A stretch of 64,000 nucleotides of DNA from Gordionus sp. m RMFG-2023 (Eukaryota > Nematomorpha > Gordioida > Chordodea > Parachordodidae): contig NC_088779.1 of the NCBI RefSeq assembly GCF_954871325.1, forward strand, positions 10,418,846-10,482,845. The letters are read 5' to 3'. Positions 23,747-37,300 of the stretch are shown piece by piece. The notes beneath the pieces were generated by a model. That model did no database searches. It was not told the DNA's origin and saw nothing but the letters and a program-made list of their open reading frames with translations. The position numbers and the translations under genes are program-made. The first letter of the stretch is position 1. Each line of letters opens with the position of its first letter.

Positions 23747-24613
23747 TTAAAATTTTTCCTTTTTAGCTTTCACCTTTTCTGGCTGTAAGCTCCTTCACTT
23801 ATCTATTATATTATTACTCATGCTATCTATCTGATCGATTTTATTTGTATCAATCCGGTGTATCATTTTCGAGGCCAAAGTATCTTGATTTCCCACCGGT
23901 GTATCAAATCAGTATCGACCAGATATCCCACCTGAGTATTCCAAACACGGAGTTATGAAATCGACAGATCCCAATCCTGATTTCCCATATATTTGTATTT
24001 CTGATCGATTTCATCTGTATCGATCACGGTGTATCACTATTGAGGCCAAAGTATCTAGATCTCCCCTATCGGTGTATCAAATCAATATCGACCAGATATC
24101 CCACCTGAGTATTCCTCACACTGTATTATCAAATCGACAGATATCTCAATTCTGATCTCCCACTGGTATCAATCCCAATGGATCTCCTACAGATTTGAAA
24201 TGTAATTTTAATGTTATTTATCAAAAATAACAGTCATAAAAAAATATAAATTGTGCATACCACCGATAAAATGACTAATTTATTGTTGACTATTTTTCTT
24301 AGAGTATCGTTATCAAGTCCATTGTGACTTGGTAGACATCATCCCATAATCCTAGCACTTGCCAAGAAATCGTTATCATCTGACCCACAGCTGGCCGTCT
24401 TTTTTGGTTTATTGGACGAGTATCCTAGCACCCGGCTGTCCAAGTCTGTCGGTGACCGGGGTGGCATTTCTCAGCTCAGAAATTTATCATATCATATGTC
24501 TAAAGCCATACATCATCGAAGAAAAACCCGAAAATTTTAGCTCCTAACCAGGATTGAACCTGGGACCTTCGGTTTACAAGCATACATCACACACCACTGG
24601 ATCACCCCGGCTA
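23747..24613 (-). mobile_element. Composite SINE-like retroposon: tRNA-like head, 170-bp repeats, RTE tail
   Basis: The same 18 bases, ATAATTCAAAAATATATA, flank it at 23729-23746 and 24614-24631, so it inserted as one unit. Read on the minus strand, it begins with a tRNA-like head: a diverged A-box-like TGATCCAGTGG and a B-box GGTTCAATCC near 24.55 kb. It then shares about 200 bp (including CGGTCACCGACAGACTTGG) with the 5' region of the RTE LINE at 37.3-37.5 kb. The interior is a two-unit 170-bp tandem repeat. The last part, GGAGCTTAC then AGAAAAGGTGAAAGCTAAA, matches the LINE 3' end at about 34.41-34.45 kb. There is no open reading frame. It is best read as a non-autonomous element mobilised by the RTE machinery. 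Confidence 0.85.
23831..24178. repeat. 170-bp tandem repeat, two units
   Basis: The unit starts CTGATCGATTTTATTTGTAT at 23831 and recurs as CTGATCGATTTCATCTGTAT at 24001, exactly 170 bp later. Both copies contain GAGGCCAAAGTATCT, CGGTGTATCAAATCA and ATCGACCAGATATCCCACC in the same order. GTGTATCA occurs several times inside each unit as a sub-repeat. The array is internal to the retroposon at 23747-24613, not a free-standing satellite. Confidence 0.88.
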
Positions 24614-24631
24614 ATAATTCAAAAATATATA

Positions 24632-25240
24632 ATATAAAAATCATTTTAAACAACATTATACTTAAAAAAAAAATTAAAAAATTATATATAATATTACAAC
24701 ACATTAAAGTAAAAAAATACTATTAAATTTTTATAAAATTCTAAATTGTAATTTGTAATAAACATAAAATAAATAAATAGAATCCATTAATTAATAATAA
24801 TATAAATATAGAGTATCCAATATTTTCTGGTAACAGTGAAGTATTTTTGAGTAAGTTCAAGGCCATATTCACAGATGGCAGATATTGAAAAAGCAGGTTT
24901 ATTCACTCGGAAAGTAATGGACAGGTAATATATAAAACTGAAAGCCATATGCATACCAACGGAATTTATCACTATGATTTTAATTGAAAAACTTAGATTT
25001 TTACACCCCAAAAAATCAACAACACCCAATTTAATCAAATTTAATACGGCTGTACAAGAAAAAAAATAAATAAACATATAATAGTTGGGTAAGCCGAATT
25101 TGTGTTTTGGGTAAAGAATGTAAGTTGCCCATGTACAAAGGAGTGATTGAGAAGGTTAAGATATCATCTATAAATAAAAATATCAGACACAAAATTTCTC
25201 TTAAGAACCATATTAGGATAGATGAAATCTTTAACATCTA
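24632..25240. other. AT-rich intergenic sequence
   Basis: Open frames here are short and have low-complexity hydrophobic translations. No splice-supported exon, RNA gene or element end was recognised. Confidence 0.4.
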
Positions 25241-26150
25241 ATTGCGAAGACAGAAAATATATCTCTAAATGAATATATAGAAGGTGAATTACATCGATAA
25301 AAGATTTAGATGGCATGGGCGGAAAAGTAAAAAGATGCAAGCAGATAGATTTGGTTAAATACGAGAATAACTAAAAAAAAACAATATACATAATTTGATT
25401 ACGATAATAGGCAAAGATGGGCACCAAGATGCAATGAAAACCAAAGAAATTATTTTCAGTGAAATCTTTATAATGCTAGAAACTACAATTCAAGATTATG
25501 CCACAATGATAGATTTATCTAAGGCCCAAGATCATATAACAATTTTCCAAGTTTTAATAATAGATCAAATTATAATAATAACAATAATTATAGATATAAC
25601 AACGATATTAATTATAGATTTAATTTCAACAGACGATTTAATGACTCAAGATTTATTCCAAGATTTGACAACGATAAAAGATATAATCAAAATTCTGCAA
25701 ATCAAGATAGACCATATACATATAAGTCATATATTAGATATCAAAATAGTGATGATAATAATCTCGATATTCAAATAAAATCAACACCGTAAATATAGAA
25801 GAAATAAAAGAGGATAACAATTATAAAATGGGAAAAAAAGAATTCAACTAATAATATAGATGTAAACAACATGGACGCTGACCATGATAATATAGCTCAT
25901 GATGCTTACAAGGACATAAATGATGTATCAATATTAAAGCAAATATACACAGGTTGACTATTTACCATAATACCTAATGACATATCGAAAAAGTTTGGAA
26001 TTAAAACTTTAAATAAACCTACAAAAGCCTCTGTTCTAGAGTAGAATAGACCATGGGAAACTAACGACTATATAGTCCTTCTGATGATCAACTATTTTTT
26101 ATGTTTATTACTATATTAAGAAAATAATGAAACAGAAATACTCATCATTA
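25240..26150 (+). mobile_element. Possible broken LTR-retroelement-like fossil (Gag/protease-like traces)
   Basis: An Asn/Arg/Tyr-rich stretch (about 25.5-25.8 kb) is typical of the basic, nucleic-acid-binding end of a Gag-like protein. It is followed by a short peptide resembling the region around a retroelement protease (about 25.95-26.05 kb). No long terminal repeats, primer-binding site or reverse transcriptase were recognised. If real, it is an old, fragmentary and clearly broken copy. Alternative: chance translation of an A-rich repeat. Confidence 0.25.
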
Positions 26151-26375
26151 GTACGGGTGGACCCTGGCAGGGCAAAAATTAAATTTCAACCTGGTCGGAT
26201 ATAAAAGTTTTAATATTTAAAGCCCTATAAAACTTTTTATCCCAGGCCTTACCCGATTTAATCCGAATGTTTTAATGATTGAAAGAAAGAAAGAAATTAA
26301 ACACGAACATAACCTAAATTTTTGGCCCGACCCTGATCGAATTTTATCTTAGATTCTGAGCTTGGCAAGCCCCGA
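26150..26375. repeat. GC-rich short repeat with paired arms
   Basis: Two GC-rich arms (ACCCTGGCAGGGC near 26.16 kb and GGCCCGACCCTGATCG near 26.32 kb) enclose AT-rich sequence. The pattern resembles the other GGCCC-rich blocks at 1.8, 12.1, 20.3, 37.9 and 62.1 kb. Ends and target duplication were not resolved. Confidence 0.35.
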
Positions 26376-26606
26376 AAGTTTTGATTGAAAAATATATAAA
26401 CTAAGCGCTTTTTTATAAAGAGACATCAATTTTTTTTCTAATAATAACGTGTAATTCCTTAAGAAAAAATTTATTCACTGATAACAAAATAATTTGCATA
26501 TTTGTAAAATGTCTTTTGCACCATAAATACAAAACTAATTTATATATTTTTTAAAGTTAAACATTTTTTTTAGAAAAATACATTTATTTAATTAATTTGA
26601 TATATT

Positions 26607-28310
26607 TATATCTGTGCGCCGACTGACTTATTAGCCGCAGCGTCAAATATTTTTCTAACTTAAAATTATAATTTTATTGGAAACACTTTTAAAATAAAAT
26701 TTATGCAAATTTTGAATTAAATTATACCTAATTTAACGGTTTTATTAAGTTATGATTATCAAATATGCACATTATTTTATTTAAATTTATAGGACACAAT
26801 GATGATCCATTAGAGTTCAGAGTGACCCACCTATGGAAAATAATGCTCACTGATTGTGCTTGTAGCTGGAACACATGAGACCTTTCTAGTTAATATTGAA
26901 AGTTTAGGTAGATCCAATGCTCTTATCTTCCTAAAACTAAGACATCTTAGGCGAAAATAATGAATATCATTCTTTTTCTAGACTAGTTAAATAGTTTATT
27001 CCAGATTCTTGTGATGAATGTTTTATCTAAGACGATAGAATTCTGAAGCAACTTCTGAGGTTTCACATTGGGTTAATTCATATGTGTAGTCATCAGAGAG
27101 GTAGCGTGTTGACATAAAAATTGCATCGGTGTAATATTTTTTATCTTTAAATATTCATTAACTACGTTTATAGATTGAAAACGAGGATCCAAAATGCTCC
27201 CAACATTTAAGTAAAAAAAATAAAACAAGGAGAAATGAATAAATAAATACTAATTTATGTATTTCAAAATGCTACCTGAAGATCGGTTATTGTATTAAGC
27301 ATATTTCGTTTAAAGGATGCTATGGTAGAACTATCATATTCTTTTACGATTAAATGATTAATTTCGCTAAGGAATAAATAGATTTATAGTACATTTGGGG
27401 CGGATAAAAATTCAACAGTTTTTGGAAATTTGTAAAAAAATTTAAATGTTCATGTACAAAGTCCCAAACAGGGTTAAATAATTTGAGATCTGGTTTCTCC
27501 ATTTTATTTAATAGAATATTTATGGGAATTTTGTTATTACAACTCACACCTTCTAGCATTATTAAAATACTATGTCAACATGTAGGCACATTCAATTTTA
27601 AAGTTTTATGTTTCTTCTCATATGATTTTTGATTTATACTTTCATCATCAAACCCGAAATTATTTTCGCGTGAATGCTATCGATAAAAAGCATTTCGTAT
27701 TTTGATTTTCGACATCGATCATATCTTCAAAATCCTCTGTTTTGAATTTTAAAGCAACTATGATTTCTATCACTTTTTTTAATGAGATTTTATATTTTAT
27801 TAAATTTTTTTATTGTCACTAAATTATGTAATCCATGACCCAAACAAATGATGGTCATATTCTCCTAGACGAACACTATACATTTGTTTGATCCGTAATC
27901 ATTTGAATTTTTTTAGACCTTAAATTGAATCCATTTTCAACTTTACCTATCTCGGAAAGAATAGTTTCAGTGATATTTTCAGTGACCAATATCTTAAATG
28001 TGATATTAAAATTATTTTGAAATGTAAAGGTAATATAATTTCGCCGTCTATATTTGTCGGTTATGATAACAAAAGTAATAAAATAAAATCGCAATTTTTA
28101 ATAATTTAAAATATATTTAATATTATTTTTCTTATTCATAAATAATATATAAATAAATATTATTTTTAATAATAAAATATATTTATCACACCGCCACGCC
28201 GCCGAATTTCTTCCTTCGGCGGAGGCGTGTTGAGCCCGACACTTTTTTTGCGGTGGCGTCGGCATGGTATCACCACTAGTGGCGTATTGGAGTGGCGGTG
28301 CACAGGTCTA
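26607..28310 (-). mobile_element. hAT transposon with decayed transposase
   Basis: The left end is TATATCTGTGCGCC. The right end, on the other strand, is TAGACCTGTGCACC, differing at three of 14 positions. The 8-bp duplication GATATATT is perfect (26599-26606, 28311-28318). The right subterminal region is a striking GC-rich block of CCGCC/GGCGG words at about 28.19-28.30 kb. On the minus strand near 27.2 kb, SILDPRFQSI matches the conserved hAT LDPRF motif. It is preceded by WDFVHEHLNFFTNFQKLL near 27.4-27.5 kb. The frame is broken, so this 1,704-bp copy is not autonomous. It appears to belong to the same broad family as the copy at 17.6-19.4 kb. Confidence 0.88.
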
Positions 28311-29743
28311 GATATATTTAATAAAATCAAAACATATTATTTGTATTATTTTTATATTCTATGAGCAATTAATTGTAAAGATTTTTACACCCCCCCCCCC
28401 CCCACCCAGCGGATAAAAATATTATCTATTCAATATCTCCAACCTTCCTTAGCACTCCCCCTACTCCCTCCCCGTATCAAAATTAGCAAAAAAGGAAATC
28501 CAAATCATAGAAAAGGAAATCCAAATCAAAACTATTCTCAGCCAACCCCTTCTAATTTTATTCAAATGAAATCATCTACATAACTACCTACCCTCCTCCA
28601 ATTTTAAAGACTAGCTTCATTTACCCCTACCCACCCTGAGGTAGAAGTGCCTCAAATTTTGAGATATTAATCTACTGTTTAAATACTTTGAAAACAAAGT
28701 GTAATTTCTTCTAAACAGATTTAAAAAGAGCGAGTGTGCTAATTATTAATATAGAAGAAATGTATATTTCTATCTCATATAAAATTTGTATGTTAGTTCC
28801 GATTTTCAAAATCTTGACTAATTTATATAATTTATTCTTGAGAGGAATGGCTAATACAGGGCTAGACAAATAAGTACCTGCACGTCAAGTTCAAATTTCG
28901 GAAAGGCAGGGATCGAACACAGTCGTTATTAAGGGGCTATCTGGGACAAATGGACTCGTATACGTTATGGATTCTCATATTAATAACAGACCCTAAAATT
29001 TAAATGATTAGCTCAAAAGGTAGTATGATAATTGATTCGGAAATTAAGATATAAGATTGAGATGTATGGGCAATTATTGTTTTATAATCAAATAACAGAT
29101 GTTGAAAATAGATGATAGATTTGATAGAATTTTATTAAAAATTTGCACTATACTTTCACTAGAAAAAAGAAACAGCTTCTGATCTTGAATTAAATTAAGG
29201 TAAAATGAAAGTAAAATTGGGAAAAAAGAGAATAAAATTTGGTGTTCCTAACGATTCTCTCATTTTTAATTACAATTTACTTGCAGTTATATACAAAATA
29301 TACAAACCTATTTTATATTTTTTCCACAGTTTTATTTGGACAGGGACAGTTTATTTGGCGGCATCACACCTCATAGGTCTCCACCAGAACCCTCTCTTAT
29401 ATTTGCAGTTGCTAAACTTAAATACAACAAACAATGTATTAACACAAATTAAATTTATTTATTTTAAAATTTATGTAATTATTGATATAAGAATTATAAT
29501 ATAAGGAATATAAAAATCATTCAACCGAACTTTAATATTATATACGCAAAGTTTTTTTTTTGATTATAATCCTCTGAGGAAAGTTTTTAATATTATGAAT
29601 AAATTTTGATATTAAAAATAATAAAAATAACAATTGGAATTATCATGAAATACTCTTACATACAATATAATTTAAAAGAAAAAATATTTATTACTTTTCA
29701 TTTTTAATAAAAATGGTAAATATTTTCAAAGGTAATAAACATA
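28311..29743. other. AT-rich intergenic sequence with a C-tract
   Basis: Contains a run of about 14 C at 28390-28403 and a C-rich stretch to about 28.65 kb. A possible tRNA-derived fragment (B-box-like GTTCGATCCC on the minus strand) lies near 28.91 kb. No gene was recognised; the open frame at 29205-29504 has no family features. Confidence 0.4.
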
Positions 29744-29931
<188 letters not shown>

Positions 29932-32379
29932 AAAAATAATTCAATCGATTGAGAAAAAAAATGCAGAATGTGATGTGATTACTGATGATTAATAAAAATA
30001 TTTTCAATGAAATTAATTTCAAAAAAAATATTTTGAAATATTAGAAAATTTTTTTTGTTAACATTTTCAATAAATTTTGGATTTATGTCATCCTCTTTTA
30101 AAAGAATTTCTGAAAATTTCATACAATTTTATTTCAAAATTTATTTGTTAAAAAGCTTTTGATGTTAATATGTTTATCTTTATATATATGATTATTACTT
30201 CAAATTTAGAAAAAAAAAAAATTTAAATCTATTTGAATAAAAATTCCAAAAAATTAATTAAATTAAGTTGATGGCCACTTTTCTCTGATAGAGACCTCTG
30301 ATATTCAAATCATTTGTTTTCGCTTTCCAAAAATTATTCATTAGTTGCAGTTTTAAAAAACATGGGAATAATTCATAAATTACCAAAATCTCGTAAAATG
30401 ATTGATAAAATAAAAGAAAGGTAAATTGATTAATAATGGAAAAATGATTTGAAATGATTTTGAAAAGGTTAAATAAGTCAATTTATTATGGAGTTTTAGT
30501 AAATGCTAACAAAAAACAATAGCGCCTTAAAAGAGGGCCAGGAGTCTTAATTTTTTCTTAAGATAAGGATCAGAGTACCCCTCTAAATAAAAATAAGATC
30601 TTTTTTAGCAAACTATGATAAGTAGCCAACCAGTTAGCCAACTGTTAAAAAAATATGATTACTTTTTAGATTTTCTTAATTTTATTTTTAAAAAAAAGTT
30701 TTGTAATCTATATAAATTTATATAAATAATCATTTAAATGTATGGTTATTGATTTTATAATATTATGCTATTATCTAGTAGAAGAATTATCCATAATCTT
30801 TTTAAAAAAAACTTAAAAGTATCATAAATTATCCAAAAAAAATAAATAAATAAAAAATTAATTTAAAAAAAAACTAAAATATTATTTTAAAATGCTTGTA
30901 TTTTAATATTAATAGATTATTTGTGTAGAATAGATAAGATAAAGATAGATATAGATAAAGATCTTTATAAGCTTTCTTTCAAAGTCATTATATAAATTTT
31001 GAATATAAATTTTGGTTTAATTATGCTCTCTTATTTTATAGCTAACTTTATTTCAAATTCAAATATATATTTTTAAATAAAAATTGAAAATTGAATAAGT
31101 CGATAAAATAACATCGAAAAAACTGCCATAGATCCAATAATGATATGAACTAGACTCCTGCTTCATTTATTTATACCCAGCAAGCTCCAATTTTTTTAAA
31201 ATCCAACAATTTGGCTATTTTTTTTTCAGAATATCGTGTCTAATGCTATCCAAGCTTTTATTTTAGAAATACATCTAATATAAAATGATCCAACCTGAGA
31301 TAAATTGAAAAAGAAGATTGAATTGAGGAATAAAAAACTAAAAAAATTTTAATATATTTCTAAATCATAAAACCTCAATAAGCTGAAAGATTGCATATTT
31401 CTAAAGGAACTGCTCACAATATTCAAAGAAACATTATCAAACGCCATGCAAATAAAACATATTTTACCAAATAAACAAAGAAAACATCTTATTTTATTTC
31501 ATAAATTAACTATATATTATAATTTTGTATACAACTATTTAATAATAATATACATTAAAATTTTGTATAAGTTTATGTATATGTTAGCGGCAACGTGTTT
31601 TTCCGGCAATGTTATTCAAAAATTATTTTAGAGCCTTTTTGTAAATTTAAAAATCTCATCTTACCGGAAATGTATTACATCATATTTGGAATACCGACCC
31701 TATAAATTTCAGACTATTTTGACATAAATTTATGAACCTATAATTCAATTTATATTCGTTTTTCCTTAGATTTTTATATATAACATATATAAGCATAACT
31801 TTACTCATGATTTTGATCAATCGAATAAAAAATATTGAAAATGTTAAACATAATCTCACTTTTTGTTAAATTATAAATTAACAGATAGTAAAATGTTTTT
31901 TTTAAAAAAATTTAAAATTATTGATAAATTGGGCAACTGTCTATGTTGAACAAAATTCTTGCTTACAATGGTGCCCAAATTAGACTGGTTTGGTTGTCAA
32001 TATAATTGTAAAAGTGAGAAGGATGGATCTAATCAATATAAACAGGGTTTATAAGATAGATCAATAGCATAGCCATGAAATTCATTAAAAATAAGCTGTT
32101 ATCCATTTCTCCAGTATTTTTATTGAAATTTTCACAATTTTTGAAAATATTCTCGGTAACAAGTAAGTATTTTAGTAATTTTACCAGATATATAATTGTC
32201 AATATATCTTCTTTTTTTTAAAAAAGATTTACAATAAATACATTTTTTGTAAAATATTTTAATAGCTTTGACATAAACAAATTTCCCATTATTTTAATTA
32301 TATTACCAAGTGAAATAAATTCCTTATTTTAATTAATTTCTACATTTTAAGATTTTTGATATGAAATACTAAAATTAAA
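29932..32379. other. AT-rich intergenic sequence
   Basis: About 2.4 kb, mostly A/T runs. No exon with splice support, no RNA gene and no element terminus was recognised. Confidence 0.4.
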
Positions 32380-32830
32380 AATGATCCAGAATATATTAGC
32401 TTGCAATACATAGGACTGCGACCCAATATGAAGAATGGATAATCCGACAAGTCGAAAATTCCGAAAGCCCAGCCCACAAAAAATTATAACAGGTTGGGCC
32501 AGACAATTCATACATAAAAAAACAGTAGATCTCAAAAATATCGTTTATTTTGATTAATACTATTTTAATAAAAATTTACAATATTCTTATTTCTATATTT
32601 TTTAAGAGTTGTTTAACTAAATTACTAAATTTATAAATAAAAAAGTAATTCTCAAAAAATTAAACAAATTATCTATGATAAGATCCAAGTACAAGTACCT
32701 AATACAGATATCAAAACACAATCGATTTATAAAATGGTTGTATAGAAATAGGCAGTCATAAATTAGAGATATAGGAGCCTTAATTGAAATTGGGGAAAAA
32801 ATTAGATGTAGCTATAAATTAAAAATTTGA
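32380..32830 (-). repeat. Inverted relative of the 20.3-kb element
   Basis: Read on the minus strand, about 32.65-32.80 kb (AAGGCTCCTATATCTCT, then TTTCTATACAACC, then TTTTGATATCTGTATT) follows 20.46-20.56 kb of the 566-bp element word for word with changes. The end near 32.52 kb carries CAGTAGATCTC and GGTTGGGCCAGAC, like the arms of that element. This gives a second, diverged copy in opposite orientation. Confidence 0.6.
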
Positions 32831-34298
32831 TGGTTGGGAACATTGATAATATTTTATTATATAATGGTAACCTCGAGGATTTTATTTTTTTATTCTAATT
32901 ATTTGTAATATAATAATTATACATGAAAACATTTATATTATTATATTAAAACGAAACATAATAATTAATTTTTTTTATTACTTTATCCAGTAATTTAATT
33001 TTAATGACTTGTTTATATTAAACGAAATTATAATATATTAAATGGATTATATAAATTATCTATACCTGTATTTGCAATACTGAAATATATTGCAAGTAAT
33101 TTTCATTAACTTTAATCAAAATAAAGTATGGTTTAAAATTGTTGACTTAAATTTTTAATGCACAAGTCATTGTTGTAATAAAATTTTTAACTTTATATTA
33201 GATAATTTAAAGTCTTGTAGGCAGGCGCATAAATTGAGCATTAGCGTTTTGCCGCACTTTCTTCACAAAGGATGTAACGCACCCCTCGTTTTAAATGATA
33301 TTGCCTAAGTTGATTCAAAATTATAACTAAGTTATATAAAAGGAATTGGTTTCTGTAAATTATTATATTATCGTCTGATTTCATTAATTTTTAAATATTC
33401 CATTTTAAAAGATTACTAAGTTATTTTTTTTAGGTTTTATATAATATTGCAAAATAAATAAATGTAAAAATATTAAAAAAAACAAATTAAGTTTCTAACT
33501 CCAAACGATAATTTGACCAATTTGTACGATACGATTTGAAATGGATTATTTGCGTTTGCAACGGAGCATTTGAAACGCTCAATTTTTGACACTATTATGA
33601 AGTAAAATTTGTTTAATTTGGGCATAATTTATCATGACCAATATTAGTTAGTAAAAATTCAATTGGGAGTTCCTATTTGGCCAAATCAGGGATTTGTGTG
33701 AATTATCAAGAGCCCAAATTAGACGAATTTTACTGCATAGTCAATAAGATTTAATATTTTCAATATTTACATTCATTTTCTCTTTCAGTAATAGTTTTGG
33801 GTATTTTTCTTATTCGATTCGAATAAATGAACTTATTTTATTCTCTATATTATTATCGGCAAAAATAAACTCTACCTGAGAAAGATAGATATTATTATCT
33901 ATTTAATCATGATATCTCTCCCAATTAAAACATGCGCGTTTAATCATTTCAAATTTTGTTATATTACATATTATTAGACAAAGAATATATTTTTAATCAA
34001 ATCAACAAAAATGTCATCATAACAGAATTGAATATTTATTTTTTAATTATAAAAAAATATTATTATCATATAAAATAAACATTGTGATATGATTTAATTC
34101 TAATAACAAATTTTAATAATGAATTTAGAATATTTATAAATAGCATTATGGTATATTACATTTAAAAAAAAGATTAATTATTATAATGGCAATATGCACT
34201 TATAGAAAATTGCAAAGTTTTAATTATTCTATAATCGAATATTACACAATTAATTTTAATGATCTAAATTATATATTTTATTGAAAATAATCTGGATT
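32831..34298. other. AT-rich intergenic sequence
   Basis: About 1.5 kb with no recognisable gene. A less AT-rich patch near 33.22-33.32 kb has no protein-like frame. Confidence 0.4.
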
Positions 34299-34389
34299 TG
34301 TTGTATTCCATATTAAATCAACCAAAAAAAGTCGATTCTCAACCCGACCCCCTTCGATTTTTTTAAAAATTTGCATGTTTATAGTATTT
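34299..34389 (+). repeat. Terminal block of a DNA transposon, homologous to 19.72 kb
   Basis: TTGTATTCCATATTAAATCAACC followed by CGACCCCCTTCGATTTTTTT corresponds to the start of the fragment at 19723. It lies directly against the 3' end of the RTE LINE. The simplest reading is that it is the left end of the inverted-arm transposon at 37.5-40.0 kb, separated from it by the LINE insertion. Confidence 0.55.
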
Positions 34390-37300
34390 TTTTCTTTTTT
34401 TTTCTCTTTAGCTTTCACCTTTTCTGGTGGTAAGCTCCTTCAACATCTCTCTCCACTTTATGTTATTCGTACAATCTCTTTTATCTATTTTATACTTCTT
34501 TATATTGGCTCTAACTTTATGGCCCCATTGAAGTTTTGGCCTTCCTCTTTTACGTTTGCCCATCACTTCCAAACTCTTAACTTTATTTCCTATGTAGTTC
34601 ATAGGCCTTCTCATTGCGTGTCCATACCACCTAAGTCTATTTACCATTAATTTAGTCTTAATAGGCACTACCTTTAAACTACTTAGTATTCTTGTACTGC
34701 GCACTTTATCCTTTCTTGTTACCCCAGCAATCATCCTCAGCATTCTCATCTCCATGGTTTGTAGACTTCTCTCGTCTGATTCTTTGGTTGGCCATGTTTC
34801 CCAACTATATAGAATAGTTGGTTGTATTATGGAACTTTTTCCCTTTAATTTGTGTGGGATTCTTTTATCAAATAGCACTCCAGATAAAGATCTCCACTTT
34901 AGCCACCCTTGATTAATCTTACTCTTTATCTCTTTTTCTATTGTGCCGTTTGTTTGTATAGTGGAGCCCAAATATTTGCAGCTTTCAATTGCCGATATCT
35001 GCCATTCATTTATATCAATACTCTCTGTTTCATCTCCTCCTATCACCATATACTCCGTCTTTTCTCTATTTACTTTTAATCCGTGCGTTTCTAGGATATT
35101 TATCCAACTCACTAGTCTTTCTTTCATTTCATCCTTAGATTCGGCAAGTATCACAATATCATCTGCAAATATCATATTCCACGGGACTGTTTGAGGTATA
35201 GACTGTGCTAATACATCTATTACTGTAATGAAGAGAAGTGGGCTGAGAGCCGACCCTTGATGAACTCCTTCGGCTATTGTGAAGCCTGCTGAAGTACCTG
35301 TTGTGCTACGGACCATTGTTGTATGGCCCATATACATATCCTGTATTATTCTTATATATTTTTCGGGAACATTTTTGTGGCGTAGCGCCCACCAGATAAG
35401 TTTTCTTGGGATTCTATCAAAGGCCTTTTCTAGATCGAGAAAGACCATGTGTAGCTTTTTGTTCTTTTCCCTGTATTTTTCACTCATTTGCCTAATTGCG
35501 TGGATAGCATCGGTTGTTGATCTTCCAGGCATAAATCCGAACTGAGTCTCTCCTATTTCGATTATATCTCTTAATCTTTTTTCTATTATTTTTTCGTATA
35601 GTTTTAGACAGTGTGACATTAGTTTTATGCCCCTGTAATTTTGACAATTATGTGGATCCCCTTTATTTTTGAAGATAGGAACTAGATAGCTCTGCCTCCA
35701 TTTTTGGGGAACCTCTTCATTTCCAAGTATCTTATTGTATAGATTTGTGAGAAGATGTATTCCATCATCTCCTAGTGCTTTAAGGCTTTCTATTGGAATA
35801 TCGTCTGGACCCCTAGCTTTGTTGTTTTTCATATGCTTGAGGCATGTGATTATTTCTTGTTCTGTTATAGGTTGTACAAGGTATTGACAAGGGGAGTGTT
35901 CGTCGAGATGCAATATGTGGGAATTAAAGTTGAGAAGCTCCTGAAAATATTCTCTCCATCTACTCATTATTTCTTTTTCCTTTATTATCAATTTCCCATC
36001 ATTATTTTCGATTACTTTCGGAGCTCCGTTTATATCCCTAGAGTTCTTTTCTCGCTGTTTGGCTAATCTGTATATTTTATTTTGTCCTTCTTTGGTATGT
36101 AGATCTTCGTACATGTCATCGTATGCCATAGATTTGGCTCTAGCCACCGCTTTTGTAGCTAATCTCTTGGATTTTTTGTATCTTGTCTTGTCATCTGCGT
36201 TTTTGGATTTGTACCATATTTTATAAAGGGCTTTTTTCTCCTGTATAGTGGTTTGTACCTCTTCATTCCACCACCATAGTTCTTTATATGATTTGTTGCC
36301 TCCTCTTGTCAAGCCTAGTGTCGATTTGGCAGTGTCTATTAATCTGGATGAAAGGTCTGTCCACATTTTTTCACTGACTTGTGAGGAATCTATTGTTTCA
36401 ATGTTTGCATTGATTGCAAAGGCATCTGTCATTGTTTTTAATTTGCCCCATTTGATGCATGGTTCCAGTTTTATCTTGTTTTGAGTGGATTTATTTGAGA
36501 TGTGTAAATCCATGACTAGTAGCTTGTGTTGTGCGGCGATATCTTCTCCTGGGATGACTTTGCAGTCTATTACATCTTTTAATCTTCTGCAAGAGAATAG
36601 TATGTAATCTATCTGTGTTTTCCTTGTACCACTTTCGTATGTTATTAAATGACAATTTTTTTCCTATAGGTGTTGGTTAAGGCAAAGTCGAAGGTTTGCG
36701 CAAATTTCAGTATATGCTCTCCTTCATCATTTCTTTCTCCATATCCAAAACCACCATGATGCCTTTTGTAGTTATCTCTTGCTTTCCCCACATGCGCATT
36801 TAAGTCACCACCAATTATGATCATCCTTAGGGATTTCCATTACAGCTTCATCAAGGATAGCTCTAAAGTCATCTTTCTCTTCCTTGCAACCCGTTTGAGG
36901 AGCATATACTGATAGGATGTGTAGTATTGATTGACCAATGCAGAGTTTTATCTTCATTAGTCTATCAGAGATCCTGTTGACTTCTACTACTGAAGAGGTT
37001 AGGTCTTGGCTGAGGATGATGCCGACACCGTTCCTATTGCTAACAAGTCCATTATAGTACAATTTATACCCATCTATCAAAGTTTTCTGTCCTTTCCATT
37101 TCGTCTCTTGTATACACGCTATATCAACTTGTCTCCTGTTCAACATTGATGCCAATTCTCTCGTCTTACCTTTAAGCGTCCCAATATTCAAACTTGCCAG
37201 TCTTGTCTTCTTTGCTTTGACCTTTACTTTATTTTTCACAGGATGGAGGTCTACACCCTGCGCGTCGCATGGAGGGAACGCCCTAGCTTTCATATTCATA

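Noticed and set aside
28850-28930. Minus-strand GTTCGATCCC resembling a B box
   Set aside because: The only A-box-like word lies too close to it for a tRNA-type promoter.
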